Below are positions 27,629 to 40,392 of a stretch of 64,000 nucleotides of DNA, piece by piece. Numbering within the stretch: position 1 is the first letter of the stretch; every line of letters starts with the position of its first letter. Under the pieces are notes generated by a model that saw only the letters and a program-made list of their open reading frames with translations, was not told where the DNA came from and made no database searches. The stretch lies in NCBI GenBank assembly GCA_009746045.1, contig RPFO01000448.1, forward strand, positions 1,912,047 through 1,976,046, given 5' to 3'. The DNA comes from Mesostigma viride (lineage: Eukaryota; Streptophyta; Mesostigmatophyceae; Mesostigmatales; Mesostigmataceae). The translations under genes and the position numbers were made by a program.

Positions 27629-30600
27629 ATGGCAGCCTCTCTTTGTTCTGTAAGTCGTAGTTTCGTTTCTAGCTCGTCGTATGTCGCGTCAAGTCGTGCC
27701 GGGGTTCCGTTTGCTGCCGTTCCTGTCGAAAGCGTGCCTTCGCAGCAACGTGCACAAATAAAGAATACGTCCTTTTTAGGAGGAAAACCTAAAGCTTTTC
27801 ATGCATCGACCAGGCATGGGAAGACAACGCCGAGGAAAAAACTCGAAGTCTGGTGTGTAGAATTCAAATAGCAATATGCTTCGCTACGTCGTGTTTCGTG
27901 TGGTTGCAAGCGTTCCGATGGGCCCTCCTTCGCCGTGATGGCGGAATGTTACTGACCTTTTTACACCCTTCAGGCCGATGGATCATCAATACCCGCTAAC
28001 AGCTTGCCGACGGTATGCGACCTACTTTATGTGGCGTTTGTGTGCTCTCACCGTGCGCAGCGCCGCTGCTCCGGCCGCCGAGTTCGATCGGTCACAGGCT
28101 GTTTTCGGGTGGGATGCGTTGATTAAGGAGCACGTGGGTAGGTGTTCCTTGCCTTGTATCGCATTTGAGCGGTTCGAGTGAGAATTTTTTTTCATTTGTT
28201 GCGGGCGGAGGAGTAGTGGGTTGAGTGTGGTTTAAATTGTAATCCGTTTTAGGAGGTAGCACCAGAATATGGATTTGGCCTTGGTCGCATTTCATGCCTT
28301 TATGTCCTTTGTCCTGTCCGTATTTGCACTTGTCTGGCCCATCTGATGTTGGTAATTGCCTGGGGATTAAATCCAGTTTCCCCGAGATCTGGGTTTACCT
28401 GTGGTTTGAGTAACACTACTATATATGGACACTGAGTGACAAGCAGGTCAGAGATGCTCATAATGCTCCCATCTTGGTGGATCCACAGAGTAAAAATGTT
28501 TTTAAATAGTAGCAGCTGCCTACCGGGCGCGTTCACGCCGTCTGCGAGCTGGTTATGCAAAGATTTTCTGACACTTTCTGTCTGTCTTCACGGGTGCATT
28601 GTTGCATCGGCGCGTGGGTGCATGGGCGCATGAGCGTATGAGCATAAGGGGTTTTGGAGCACAAGGGTTTCCGGAGCGTGTGCATCCCCCGGCCCTCAAG
28701 TCCCACTCAACGCTGCTGTCTGTTTTCTCTTGTGGTCCATGGACCACTGCTGCCTGCCCCTTGTGCGCCGTGTGCCCCTTGTGCCCTTTCAACCCCATTG
28801 TGGCTGCCCTCGTCCCTGGGGGCCCATGGCTGCCTGCCTGCCTGCGTTGCGGTACTCGGGTCGTCTCCCCCGCGGGCTGGCGAAATGCAGGCTCCTGGCA
28901 CGGGATCTGGACGGAGTACAGGTAAGGGGATGGTTATACGGTTGGTTTGATGTAAGACCATGACAGGGGTCAGCAAGGTTTCAGCAAGGTCTGAGCAATA
29001 AGCCTTGCTCATCAGTCATGGCAAAGTGAGGCTGTGCGTCCGATGCCCGTGGCATCATGCTCTCATGGACCACTTTGCGCATGCTGCAGCATTTCACAAG
29101 CGCTAGCCATCAGGTACTAGGCACTGGGCACTGGGCACTGGGCACTGGGCACTGGGCACTGGGCACTGGGCACTGGGCACTGGGCACTGGGCACTGGGCA
29201 CTGGGCACTGGGCACTGGGCACTGGGCACTGGGCACTGGGCACTGGGCACCGTCCACTGGGCACCGTCCACTGGGCACCGTCCACTGGGCACCGTCCACT
29301 GGGCACCGTCCACTGGGCACCGTCCACTGGGCACTGGGCACCGTCCACCGGGCTCTGGGCACTGGCCACCGTCCACTGGGCACCGTCCACTGGGCGCCGT
29401 CCACTGGGCACCGTCCACTGGGTACTGGGCCCTGGGCCCTGGGCATGAGGCAGGATGGGGTGGCAGTCCTCGCCAGAACAAATGAGTAAGCATCGTTATC
29501 GTACACCCTGGCAGATGGCGAACACAGCAGTTTATCCTGCGAGCTGTTGCTGCCACACCTTGCTGTTATGCGGAGTTTGTGTGTAAAATCTCTTATATTT
29601 CGAGGATGCTATCATAAAAAGTTTATCTGCTGCGTACAACCCCCCTTCCCCCCCCCCCCCCTTTCCCCCCTACCCCCTCACTCTCTCCCCCCTCGCCCCC
29701 CTTTCCATGTCTCCCCTGCCCCTCTCGTTCTCTCCCCTGTTCTCCTATTTCCTCACTCCCTCCCAGTTCCCCATTCTCTCCCTCTCCCGCCCTCATCCCC
29801 CCCCCACTCCCAACCTGATGTGTCAACGGGCTGCCACCTGTCACCTGCATCTGCATAACACCCGCACACAAGCAGCCCTGACGGCAACGAGCTGTCGTCG
29901 GAGCGCGTCATCACCGACATCAAGCAGGCCGAGGATGACAGCGGCTTCGAGGTGGTCGACCACAAGGTCCGCTTCCTCGACCGCAAGGACAACAACGTCG
30001 TCGACCTGGGCCGGTGCGTGGGGCGCTACGACTTAAGTGCACTATTATATGCTGATCGTTATTGCTGCACCACAAGCTCCACTTCCTTGACTGCAAGGGG
30101 CACAACCTAATCGACCTGGGCCTCTGCGTGGGGGCTGACAATGCTACTAGATAGCCCTACTGAAAAGCAGACATCAATTGATCTTATTAGCAGTATATCA
30201 GGAACGCAGGTAGCTCCATCTTGACCTGGGCAGGTGTTGGGGCCAACAAACTTACTCTGTAAGCTTATTACTTTCTATGAGCTTATTACATGGAATAGAT
30301 CTATCATGTTTATTAATAGGATATCCCGTTTATTAATAGTGGTAGCCCCCCTGCTCGGTGTGTGGGTCCCATGGTTTCCCAGGATGGTGATGATAGTGAT
30401 AATGAATCTGTTGGGCTGATACAGTACTCTTGCCAGCGCAACACTCTCTCACCCTGCTTGCCGGGGGCTGTTAGATCTTGTTCAAATAATGTCTCATGAT
30501 ATGTAGCATCTTCTTAGACTGCATGCGCTTGCTACCTGTTTGCTGTAAAGTGTCCTTGCAAATGATTAGTGCTCACCGAGCATTTGCAAACCATTGATCG

Positions 30601-33600
30601 ACGAACTTAGCAGCCATTCCTCCTGCAGAGAGGCCACGTATCCGATACCGGCGCATGCTCTTTGCAGTTTGCAATGGCTCTACACTTTCGAGCTGCACAT
30701 GCTTCCCTTGGTGAGCTGGTTTGCGCCACGTGTACTCGTGCGTACCACAGTGCCACGCTCTCGCCTGAGCTAACCTGCTGCCATGTGGCAAAACCTGCTC
30801 TGGCCTTGCCCCACTGGACCCTGCAGATACGACGAAGGCAACATGCACTACAAGTACATCGGACACGCGTGCGCTCTTGGAGCGCTCAAGGACGGTGGGT
30901 GGTGACGTGATGGCGCATTTTATACCACTTCATCTAATGGCATTGCTATTCCATTATTTTCCCATCCCACCCATATGTGCATATGTGGTTTGGTCCGGGT
31001 TCTTCCGATTTCTGGCCTGCGCTGGTTGTCTCCTTGATATGTGGTTTGGTCTAATGCTGTGCTGCTTCTTGCTGATGTGGCGCTGCGGTTGCTGTTGTAA
31101 AACCTAACGAATTGCAAGGATACGTTTGTTGGGTCCTAGGTCTGTTCGCATCCGCTAACTGTGCATGAAACTGTGGGCCTAGGGGTTGCGACGAAGACCT
31201 CTGTGTCTCAAGGGGTTGAATTTGATTGTAGACAGTTCACTGTAGACATGGTGTGGACCACTGGGATGGCCGCATTACGCACAGTGGTATTCTTCCCCGT
31301 TCAGAAGATATGGTTCTCAAGCCATCTAACTGGGTACGTCCGCATCGTGTGTGCTGCTTTTGTTGGGGAACGTTGGTGTTCTCGCTGTTGCTTGCGCGAG
31401 CAGGCATGTTTGAGCTGGAGGGCGGGCTGACTTTCAAGGACTGGCGCACGCGCGTCATCCTCAAGTACTCCGGCACGGATAGCATGCTGCAAAAGGTGGG
31501 CGCTTGGGTGGTGTTGGTGGTGGTGTTCGTTTCTTTTACTGTTGGGATTTGCTACCCCCCGTTGTTTTTGTTGTTATGGTGGTGGTGATGGAGGTAGGGG
31601 CGGTGGGAGGTGGGTGGGGGTGGGCAGGGGGCGCGGGGGCGCGGGGGCGCGGGGGCGCGGGGCGCGGGGCGGGGGGCGGGGGGGCGGGGGGGTGAGGGGG
31701 GGGGCTGTCACTGTTTGCAACGGGATGGTATCATAGGGAGGCTGCTTCATTCCTTGTCGAGACCTCTCTCTGCTTGTTTTATTTCGATGGTGTTATGTGG
31801 GGTACGTTAGGGATCAGCGTGGTGCAGTTCTGGGCGCTGTGACAGAGCATTTAGTGTTAAATGCGGTTTAGGTGGTGCGTGGTTGTGCTGCATCACCCTC
31901 GCTCGCCCGGGGTGTCCACCATGTGGTATTCTAATCTCACTATACACGCCAAGGAAAGTGCCCGCTGTTCTGCCGTGTCTGTGTCATGTACAGCGGTGCA
32001 TGTGTTCTCCTTGAGCTGGCAGCCTTGCTACGGCATTGACACACATGCATATGCCATAGCCTGGTGTACATTCATGTGCACGCATTCTTTGCTAGGGGGC
32101 ACACGGCTCCTCTGTCTATAGATTACAGAAGATGGATGCATGGAGCCACCGGCAGCGCTTGGTAGTCGGGTGGTGTTTGGTGCGGTGGAGGTGGCAGCTC
32201 CTAAAACAAGCCCCGAAATGCCCTCTCTGCTTGGATCCCTGCTTCGGGTGCATGTCCCTGCAGGTGGTGATCGTGCGGGAGAAGCGAGACGCCTTCCCCA
32301 CGGAAGCAGACACCACACTGTACAGGCTGGTGAGCGGTGCTGTTATTCTTGCCTCCTGAAGGAGAAAAAGTTAATGGGAATAGGCCAGTAGGATTGTTAC
32401 TTGCAGCGCCCTACTTTTCTCCCTTGCCCCCACCCCCTCCTCAGTCCTCACCATCGTAAATTGCCCTGCCAGAGCAGAGGACTGGGCCACTATGGTAGTT
32501 GTCACAGTGTGATATGGCTGGTAGCGGCAGCGACTTGGTGTGTGAGTTACAAAGGCGGACGAAGTTTGGTCTCTTGTTGTTACAAATGGCACTCAATTTT
32601 TGGCCACCTTCACCTTTCGATGTGTGATTGTAATGCCGTCCTTAATACTTGGCAAGCCAGCGGACTAAGTTGACGGTTGATGAATTGGGCACTTCCATGA
32701 ACTGGATACTTCCACAAAGGCAAAGCCACAACTTTGTAGTCCTAACCAGGCGTCCAGTTGCAGATGGACTAGCCCTTGGGCCACACATCCACCCAACCGG
32801 GCATGCCTCACAACGATCCTCCGTCAGGTGGCATGCTCGGCATCAGCGGCTTAAGATGTGAAAGATCAGATAGTTCACTTGACCAGCGGCTTTAATGATT
32901 CCACTGGGTGTTTTAAGATAACTAGTAATTTTTCGCATCCCATGTCATTTCCTCGGGAGCATCGAATTCTTGAATGTCCTCCTTATTTGGCATGTCCTAG
33001 TGTTGGCACTGTCTCTTTTCTCTCAGATGTAGGAGTGTATCTGGTCCAATTTTTTGTCTTAGTTTGACAACGTTATCTATTACCTATGGGGGACGGCTTC
33101 CTGTGGCTCGGGTCTGTCCTCTGCACGTGCTAGCTGGGCTGACAGACATGCGTCCTTGGCACTCCCGGCGTGGCCTTGTGTCTTCTATCGCGGCGTTGTC
33201 CTTTTTGGCGACACCATGCCTTTGTGTGCTGTCGCGCTGCCACAGGGCGCGGTGGACCTGTCGGGCGAGTGGACCGGTGTGCGCCTCGAGGACTGGCTCA
33301 CGAACAACGAAGAGGTTAGTGCCTGTTTCAAATATATTACAGTCTAGTAGTGTCTTATATACTTGTCTTCACTAGTGGTGCCTTATGCCTAGATGATGCA
33401 TACCTAGTGCCGTAGATTGCCAGGATTTCCTTGCCTATCAAGTACGTGCGTGTTTGCAACTGGCCCGTTGAAACTCTACGGCGGAGCCGATTTTCGGAAG
33501 AACCTCACCCTTATGCTTTCGAGTTCGTGACAAATTCGGTGGGCGGATGGATGGATGGATGGATGGACAGACGGAAGGAAGGAAGGAAGGAAGGAAGGAA

Positions 33601-36600
33601 GGAAGGAAGGAAGGAAGGAAGGAAGGAAGGAAGGAAGGAAGGAAGGAAGGAAGGAAGGAAGGAAGGAAGGAAGGAAGGAAGGAAGGAAGGAAGGAAGGAA
33701 GGAAGGAAGGAAGGAAGGAAGGAAGGAAGGAAGGATTGAAGGATTGAAGGATTGAAGGATTGAAGGATTGAAGGATTGAAGGATTGAAGGATTGAAGGAT
33801 TGAAGGATTGAAGGATTGAAGGATTGAAGGATTGAAGGATTGAAGGATTGAAGGATTGAAGGATTGAAGGATTGAAGGATTGAAGGATTGAAGGATTGAA
33901 GGATTGAAGGATTGAAGGATTGAAGGATTGAAGGATTGAAGGATTGAAGGATTGAAGGATTGAAGGATTGAAGGATTGAAGGATTGAAGGATTGAAGGAT
34001 TGAAGGATTGAAGGATTGAAGGATTGAAGGATTGAAGGATTGAAGGATTGAAGGATTGAAGGATTGAAGGATTGAAGGATTGAAGGATTGAAGGATTGAA
34101 GGATTGAAGGATTGAAGGATTGAAGGATTGAAGGATTGAAGGATTGAAGGATTGAAGGATTGAAGGATTGAAGGATTGAAGGATTGAAGGATTGAAGGAT
34201 TGAAGGATTGAAGGATTGAAGGATTGAAGGATTGAAGGATTGAAGGATTGAAGGATTGAAGGATTGAAGGATTGAAGGATTGAAGGATTGAAGGATTGAA
34301 GGATTGAAGGATTGAAGGATTGAAGGATTGAAGGATTGAAGGATTGAAGGATTGAAGGATTGAAGGATTGAAGGATTGAAGGATTGAAGGATTGAAGGAT
34401 TGAAGGATTGAAGGATTGAAGGATTGAAGGATTGAAGGATTGAAGGATTGAAGGATTGAAGGATTGAAGGATTGAAGGATTGAAGGATTGAAGGATTGAA
34501 GGATTGAAGGATTGAAGGATTGAAGGATTGAAGGATTGAAGGATTGAAGGATTGAAGGATTGAAGGATTGAAGGATTGAAGGATTGAAGGATTGAAGGAT
34601 TGAAGGATTGAAGGATTGAAGGATTGAAGGATTGAAGGATTGAAGGATTGAAGGATTGAAGGATTGAAGGATTGAAGGATTGAAGGATTGAAGGATTGAA
34701 GGATTGAAGGATTGAAGGATTGAAGGATTGAAGGATTGAAGGATTGAAGGATTGAAGGATTGAAGGATTGAAGGATTGAAGGATTGAAGGATTGAAGGAT
34801 TGAAGGATTGAAGGATTGAAGGATTGAAGGATTGAAGGATTGAAGGATTGAAGGATTGAAGGATTGAAGGATTGAAGGATTGAAGGATTGAAGGATTGAA
34901 GGATTGAAGGATTGAAGGATTGAAGGATTGAAGGATTGAAGGATTGAAGGATTGAAGGATTGAAGGATTGAAGGATTGAAGGATTGAAGGATTGAAGGAT
35001 TGAAGGATTGAAGGATTGAAGGATTGAAGGATTGAAGGATTGAAGGATTGAAGGATTGAAGGATTGAAGGATTGAAGGATTGAAGGATTGAAGGATTGAA
35101 GGATTGAAGGATTGAAGGATTGAAGGATTGAAGGATTGAAGGATTGAAGGATTGAAGGATTGAAGGATTGAAGGATTGAAGGATTGAAGGATTGAAGGAT
35201 TGAAGGATTGAAGGATTGAAGGATTGAAGGATTGAAGGATTGAAGGATTGAAGGATTGAAGGATTGAAGGATTGAAGGATTGAAGGATTGAAGGATTGAA
35301 GGATTGAAGGATTGAAGGATTGAAGGATTGAAGGATTGAAGGATTGAAGGATTGAAGGATTGAAGGATTGAAGGATTGAAGGATTGAAGGATTGAAGGAT
35401 TGAAGGATTGAAGGATTGAAGGATTGAAGGATTGAAGGATTGAAGGATTGAAGGATTGAAGGATTGAAGGATTGAAGGATTGAAGGATTGAAGGATTGAA
35501 GGATTGAAGGATTGAAGGATTGAAGGATTGAAGGATTGAAGGATTGAAGGATTGAAGGATTGAAGGATTGAAGGATTGAAGGATTGAAGGATTGAAGGAT
35601 TGAAGGATTGAAGGATTGAAGGATTGAAGGATTGAAGGATTGAAGGATTGAAGGATTGAAGGATTGAAGGATTGAAGGATTGAAGGATTGAAGGATTGAA
35701 GGATTGAAGGATTGAAGGATTGAAGGATTGAAGGATTGAAGGATTGAAGGATTGAAGGATTGAAGGATTGAAGGATTGAAGGATTGAAGGATTGAAGGAT
35801 TGAAGGATTGAAGGATTGAAGGATTGAAGGATTGAAGGATTGAAGGATTGAAGGATTGAAGGATTGAAGGATTGAAGGATTGAAGGATTGAAGGATTGAA
35901 GGATTGAAGGATTGAAGGATTGAAGGATTGAAGGATTGAAGGATTGAAGGATTGAAGGATTGAAGGATTGAAGGATTGAAGGATTGAAGGATTGAAGGAT
36001 TGAAGGATTGAAGGATTGAAGGATTGAAGGATTGAAGGATTGAAGGATTGAAGGATTGAAGGATTGAAGGATTGAAGGATTGAAGGATTGAAGGATTGAA
36101 GGATTGAAGGATTGAAGGATTGAAGGATTGAAGGATTGAAGGATTGAAGGATTGAAGGATTGAAGGATTGAAGGATTGAAGGATTGAAGGATTGAAGGAT
36201 TGAAGGATTGAAGGATTGAAGGATTGAAGGATTGAAGGATTGAAGGATTGAAGGATTGAAGGATTGAAGGATTGAAGGATTGAAGGATTGAAGGATTGAA
36301 GGATTGAAGGATTGAAGGATTGAAGGATTGAAGGATTGAAGGATTGAAGGATTGAAGGATTGAAGGATTGAAGGATTGAAGGATTGAAGGATTGAAGGAT
36401 TGAAGGATTGAAGGATTGAAGGATTGAAGGATTGAAGGATTGAAGGATTGAAGGATTGAAGGATTGAAGGATTGAAGGATTGAAGGATTGAAGGATTGAA
36501 GGATTGAAGGATTGAAGGATTGAAGGATTGAAGGATTGAAGGATTGAAGGATTGAAGGATTGAAGGATTGAAGGATTGAAGGATTGAAGGATTGAAGGAT

Positions 36601-39600
36601 TGAAGGATTGAAGGATTGAAGGATTGAAGGATTGAAGGATTGAAGGATTGAAGGATTGAAGGATTGAAGGATTGAAGGATTGAAGGATTGAAGGATTGAA
36701 GGATTGAAGGATTGAAGGATTGAAGGATTGAAGGATTGAAGGATTGAAGGATTGAAGGATTGAAGGATTGAAGGATTGAAGGATTGAAGGATTGAAGGAT
36801 TGAAGGATTGAAGGATTGAAGGATTGAAGGATTGAAGGATTGAAGGATTGAAGGATTGAAGGATTGAAGGATTGAAGGATTGAAGGATTGAAGGATTGAA
36901 GGATTGAAGGATTGAAGGATTGAAGGATTGAAGGATTGAAGGATTGAAGGATTGAAGGATTGAAGGATTGAAGGATTGAAGGATTGAAGGATTGAAGGAT
37001 TGAAGGATTGAAGGATTGAAGGATTGAAGGATTGAAGGATTGAAGGATTGAAGGATTGAAGGATTGAAGGATTGAAGGATTGAAGGATTGAAGGATTGAA
37101 GGATTGAAGGATTGAAGGATTGAAGGATTGAAGGATTGAAGGATTGAAGGATTGAAGGATTGAAGGATTGAAGGATTGAAGGATTGAAGGATTGAAGGAT
37201 TGAAGGATTGAAGGATTGAAGGATTGAAGGATTGAAGGATTGAAGGATTGAAGGATTGAAGGATTGAAGGATTGAAGGATTGAAGGATTGAAGGATTGAA
37301 GGATTGAAGGATTGAAGGATTGAAGGATTGAAGGATTGAAGGATTGAAGGATTGAAGGATTGAAGGATTGAAGGATTGAAGGATTGAAGGATTGAAGGAT
37401 TGAAGGATTGAAGGATTGAAGGATTGAAGGATTGAAGGATTGAAGGATTGAAGGATTGAAGGATTGAAGGATTGAAGGATTGAAGGATTGAAGGATTGAA
37501 GGATTGAAGGATTGAAGGATTGAAGGATTGAAGGATTGAAGGATTGAAGGATTGAAGGATTGAAGGATTGAAGGATTGAAGGATTGAAGGATTGAAGGAT
37601 TGAAGGATTGAAGGATTGAAGGATTGAAGGATTGAAGGATTGAAGGATTGAAGGATTGAAGGATTGAAGGATTGAAGGATTGAAGGATTGAAGGATTGAA
37701 GGATTGAAGGATTGAAGGATTGAAGGATTGAAGGATTGAAGGATTGAAGGATTGAAGGATTGAAGGATTGAAGGATTGAAGGATTGAAGGATTGAAGGAT
37801 TGAAGGATTGAAGGATTGAAGGATTGAAGGATTGAAGGATTGAAGGATTGAAGGATTGAAGGATTGAAGGATTGAAGGATTGAAGGATTGAAGGATTGAA
37901 GGATTGAAGGATTGAAGGATTGAAGGATTGAAGGATTGAAGGATTGAAGGATTGAAGGATTGAAGGATTGAAGGATTGAAGGATTGAAGGATTGAAGGAT
38001 TGAAGGATTGAAGGATTGAAGGATTGAAGGATTGAAGGATTGAAGGATTGAAGGATTGAAGGATTGAAGGATTGAAGGATTGAAGGATTGAAGGATTGAA
38101 GGATTGAAGGATTGAAGGATTGAAGGATTGAAGGATTGAAGGATTGAAGGATTGAAGGATTGAAGGATTGAAGGATTGAAGGATTGAAGGATTGAAGGAT
38201 TGAAGGATTGAAGGATTGAAGGATTGAAGGATTGAAGGATTGAAGGATTGAAGGATTGAAGGATTGAAGGATTGAAGGATTGAAGGATTGAAGGATTGAA
38301 GGATTGAAGGATTGAAGGATTGAAGGATTGAAGGATTGAAGGATTGAAGGATTGAAGGATTGAAGGATTGAAGGATTGAAGGATTGAAGGATTGAAGGAT
38401 TGAAGGATTGAAGGATTGAAGGATTGAAGGATTGAAGGATTGAAGGATTGAAGGATTGAAGGATTGAAGGATTGAAGGATTGAAGGATTGAAGGATTGAA
38501 GGATTGAAGGATTGAAGGATTGAAGGATTGAAGGATTGAAGGATTGAAGGATTGAAGGATTGAAGGATTGAAGGATTGAAGGATTGAAGGATTGAAGGAT
38601 TGAAGGATTGAAGGATTGAAGGATTGAAGGATTGAAGGATTGAAGGATTGAAGGATTGAAGGATTGAAGGATTGAAGGATTGAAGGATTGAAGGATTGAA
38701 GGATTGAAGGATTGAAGGATTGAAGGATTGAAGGATTGAAGGATTGAAGGATTGAAGGATTGAAGGATTGAAGGATTGAAGGATTGAAGGATTGAAGGAT
38801 TGAAGGATTGAAGGATTGAAGGATTGAAGGATTGAAGGATTGAAGGATTGAAGGATTGAAGGATTGAAGGATTGAAGGATTGAAGGATTGAAGGATTGAA
38901 GGATTGAAGGATTGAAGGATTGAAGGATTGAAGGATTGAAGGATTGAAGGATTGAAGGATTGAAGGATTGAAGGATTGAAGGATTGAAGGATTGAAGGAT
39001 TGAAGGATTGAAGGATTGAAGGATTGAAGGATTGAAGGATTGAAGGATTGAAGGATTGAAGGATTGAAGGATTGAAGGATTGAAGGATTGAAGGATTGAA
39101 GGATTGAAGGATTGAAGGATTGAAGGATTGAAGGATTGAAGGATTGAAGGATTGAAGGATTGAAGGATTGAAGGATTGAAGGATTGAAGGATTGAAGGAT
39201 TGAAGGATTGAAGGATTGAAGGATTGAAGGATTGAAGGATTGAAGGATTGAAGGATTGAAGGATTGAAGGATTGAAGGATTGAAGGATTGAAGGATTGAA
39301 GGATTGAAGGATTGAAGGATTGAAGGATTGAAGGATTGAAGGATTGAAGGATTGAAGGATTGAAGGATTGAAGGATTGAAGGATTGAAGGATTGAAGGAT
39401 TGAAGGATTGAAGGATTGAAGGATTGAAGGATTGAAGGATTGAAGGATTGAAGGATTGAAGGATTGAAGGATTGAAGGATTGACGGATTGACGGATTGAC
39501 GGATTTTATCCCCTATTCCTATGTATTTTCTCACGTGTACGGCCTCATAAGCTTCGCCAATTCTGGCGAACCTAACGGTTCTTCCGAAAATTGGCTCCGC

Positions 39601-40392
39601 CTGATAAATGGCTGGATGTGTTGCCAGGCAGAGGCAAGTTTTTTTTTTTTGTCTTTGGTCGGCAAGCAAGGGCTGGCTAAGTGCCATTTTATGATTGGCA
39701 AGGCCATGTACCATGTGCTTTTGTCTAATCGACGTTTCTAGTGAGAGACACTCAAGTTGACCCAGAACTTAAGATTGCACTGAAAAAAAGCCAGCATGAT
39801 TTTGCCAGATGTATTATGTTACCGTCACCTGTTCTACTTTACTTGTGTACCCTTGCGGAGCTTCCACTCATTTCCTCCTCCCTTGTCCCTGCTCTCTTTT
39901 CTGTTGCTGCGTGTACCTGTGTGCCTTAGTTCACGTCCTTCAATATTTTCATTTTTCTAGTAGCAGCCATCGGTTTGGTATTCTCCTTTCTTTGTTTCAC
40001 GGAACTCAAGGAGGAGTCACCTTTCCCTTGCCGTGCTTTGTTGGTTTGCCACCTGGCAGCTCTACCGCAAGCAGTCGTTCGAGATGAACTGCAACGACTT
40101 TGTCTGCTGCGACCCGGTCCAGTGCATCACCTGGAACTTCACTGCTGCGCAAAAGGCGGCCAACGACCACGTCATCCTCGAGCTGCCAGGTGGCATCGTG
40201 CTGTCTGCGCCCCGGAAAGTCGCCCACGACAAGGCTGACTCGTTCCAGCTCTCGTGGAAGCCTGCAGCCAAGGCGGGCAAGAACGAGCCTGAGCTTGTGC
40301 GCATGGAGGGCCACTTCTCGTCCCCAGACGCGCTCAAGAAGGGTACCTATTTCGCCGACTTTATCCGGGCCGATTCTCTGCGGAGGGCATAG
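27629..40392 (+). CDS. Plastid-targeted DUF3598-like protein (10 exons)
   Basis: Exons: 27629-27852, 27974-28012, 28061-28137, 28891-28921, 29876-30013, 30827-30894, 31404-31495, 32264-32329, 33246-33314 and 40060-40392. They total 1137 nt (378 codons plus TAG) with consistent phases. The first 60 residues are rich in Ser, Ala and basic residues (MAASLCSVSRSF), a plastid transit-like start. The mature part has two GxW-type motifs, GSWHGIWTEYSPDG and SGEWTGVRLED, about 150 residues apart, and a late LELPGGIVLSAPRK. Paired GxW motifs and the PGG strand recall the calycin-like fold and the DUF3598 family of plants and cyanobacteria, whose function is not settled; this match is from memory and tentative. 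Intron 9 is 6.7 kb and almost all satellite. Exon 1-2 joining is the least certain step. Confidence 0.7.
29115..29440 (+). repeat. 7-bp to 14-bp composite minisatellite
   Basis: About nineteen CTGGGCA heptamers (about 29119-29250) change into a 14-bp unit CTGGGCACCGTCCA (about 29250-29425), in which a heptamer alternates with its variant CCGTCCA. In intron 4 of the DUF3598-like gene. Confidence 0.9.
29640..29815 (+). repeat. C/T-rich intron tract
   Basis: Pyrimidine-rich, mainly CCCCC and CTCTCC words, 60-230 bp before the acceptor of exon 5. No further structure. Confidence 0.6.
30981..31051 (-). repeat. 41-bp insertion with 15-bp direct repeats
   Basis: ATATGTGGTTTGGTC occurs at 30981-30995 and again at 31037-31051. 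Between them, 30996-31036 ends GCGCTGGTTGTCTCCTTG. It lies in intron 6 of the DUF3598-like gene. Exact 15-bp flanks imply a target-site duplication. Confidence 0.85.
31600..31705 (+). repeat. G-rich intron tract
   Basis: Over 100 bp of GGGG(G)CGCG and GGGGGCGGGG words on the coding strand of intron 7; many potential G-quadruplexes in the pre-mRNA. Confidence 0.85.
33480..33504 (+). repeat. Inverted repeat, left of satellite
   Basis: GGCGGAGCCGATTTTCGGAA plus GAACC; its reverse complement, with one mismatch, is at 39577-39601. Confidence 0.85.
33541..33732 (+). repeat. (GGAT)n and (GGAA)n
   Basis: Short GGAT run (33545-33566) followed by about 40 GGAA units (33571-33732) that lead without a break into the GGATTGAA array; GGATTGAA can be read as GGA(A)T plus TGAA derived from this tetramer. 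Confidence 0.95.
33733..39505 (+). repeat. 8-bp satellite (GGATTGAA)718
   Basis: 5744 bp of perfect GGATTGAA, 718 units with no interruption from 33733 to 39476, then three units with GAC in place of GAA before unique DNA. It fills intron 9 of the DUF3598-like gene. Three units make 24 nt with no stop on the minus strand, giving a false 2067-codon frame of NPSILQSF repeats. Confidence 0.98.
39577..39601 (-). repeat. Inverted repeat, right of satellite
   Basis: Partner of 33480-33504 (24 of 25 bases). A small hairpin, TTCGCCAATTCTGGCGAA, lies just inside at 39553-39570. Confidence 0.85.

Noticed and set aside
29110-29556. WALGTGH / PSAQCPV coding frames
   Set aside because: Products of the 7-bp and 14-bp minisatellite within an intron.
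33511-39714. 2067-codon open frame of NPSILQSF repeats on the minus strand
   Set aside because: Pure read-through of the GGATTGAA satellite, which has no stop in this frame; it overlaps an intron of a well-supported gene on the other strand.
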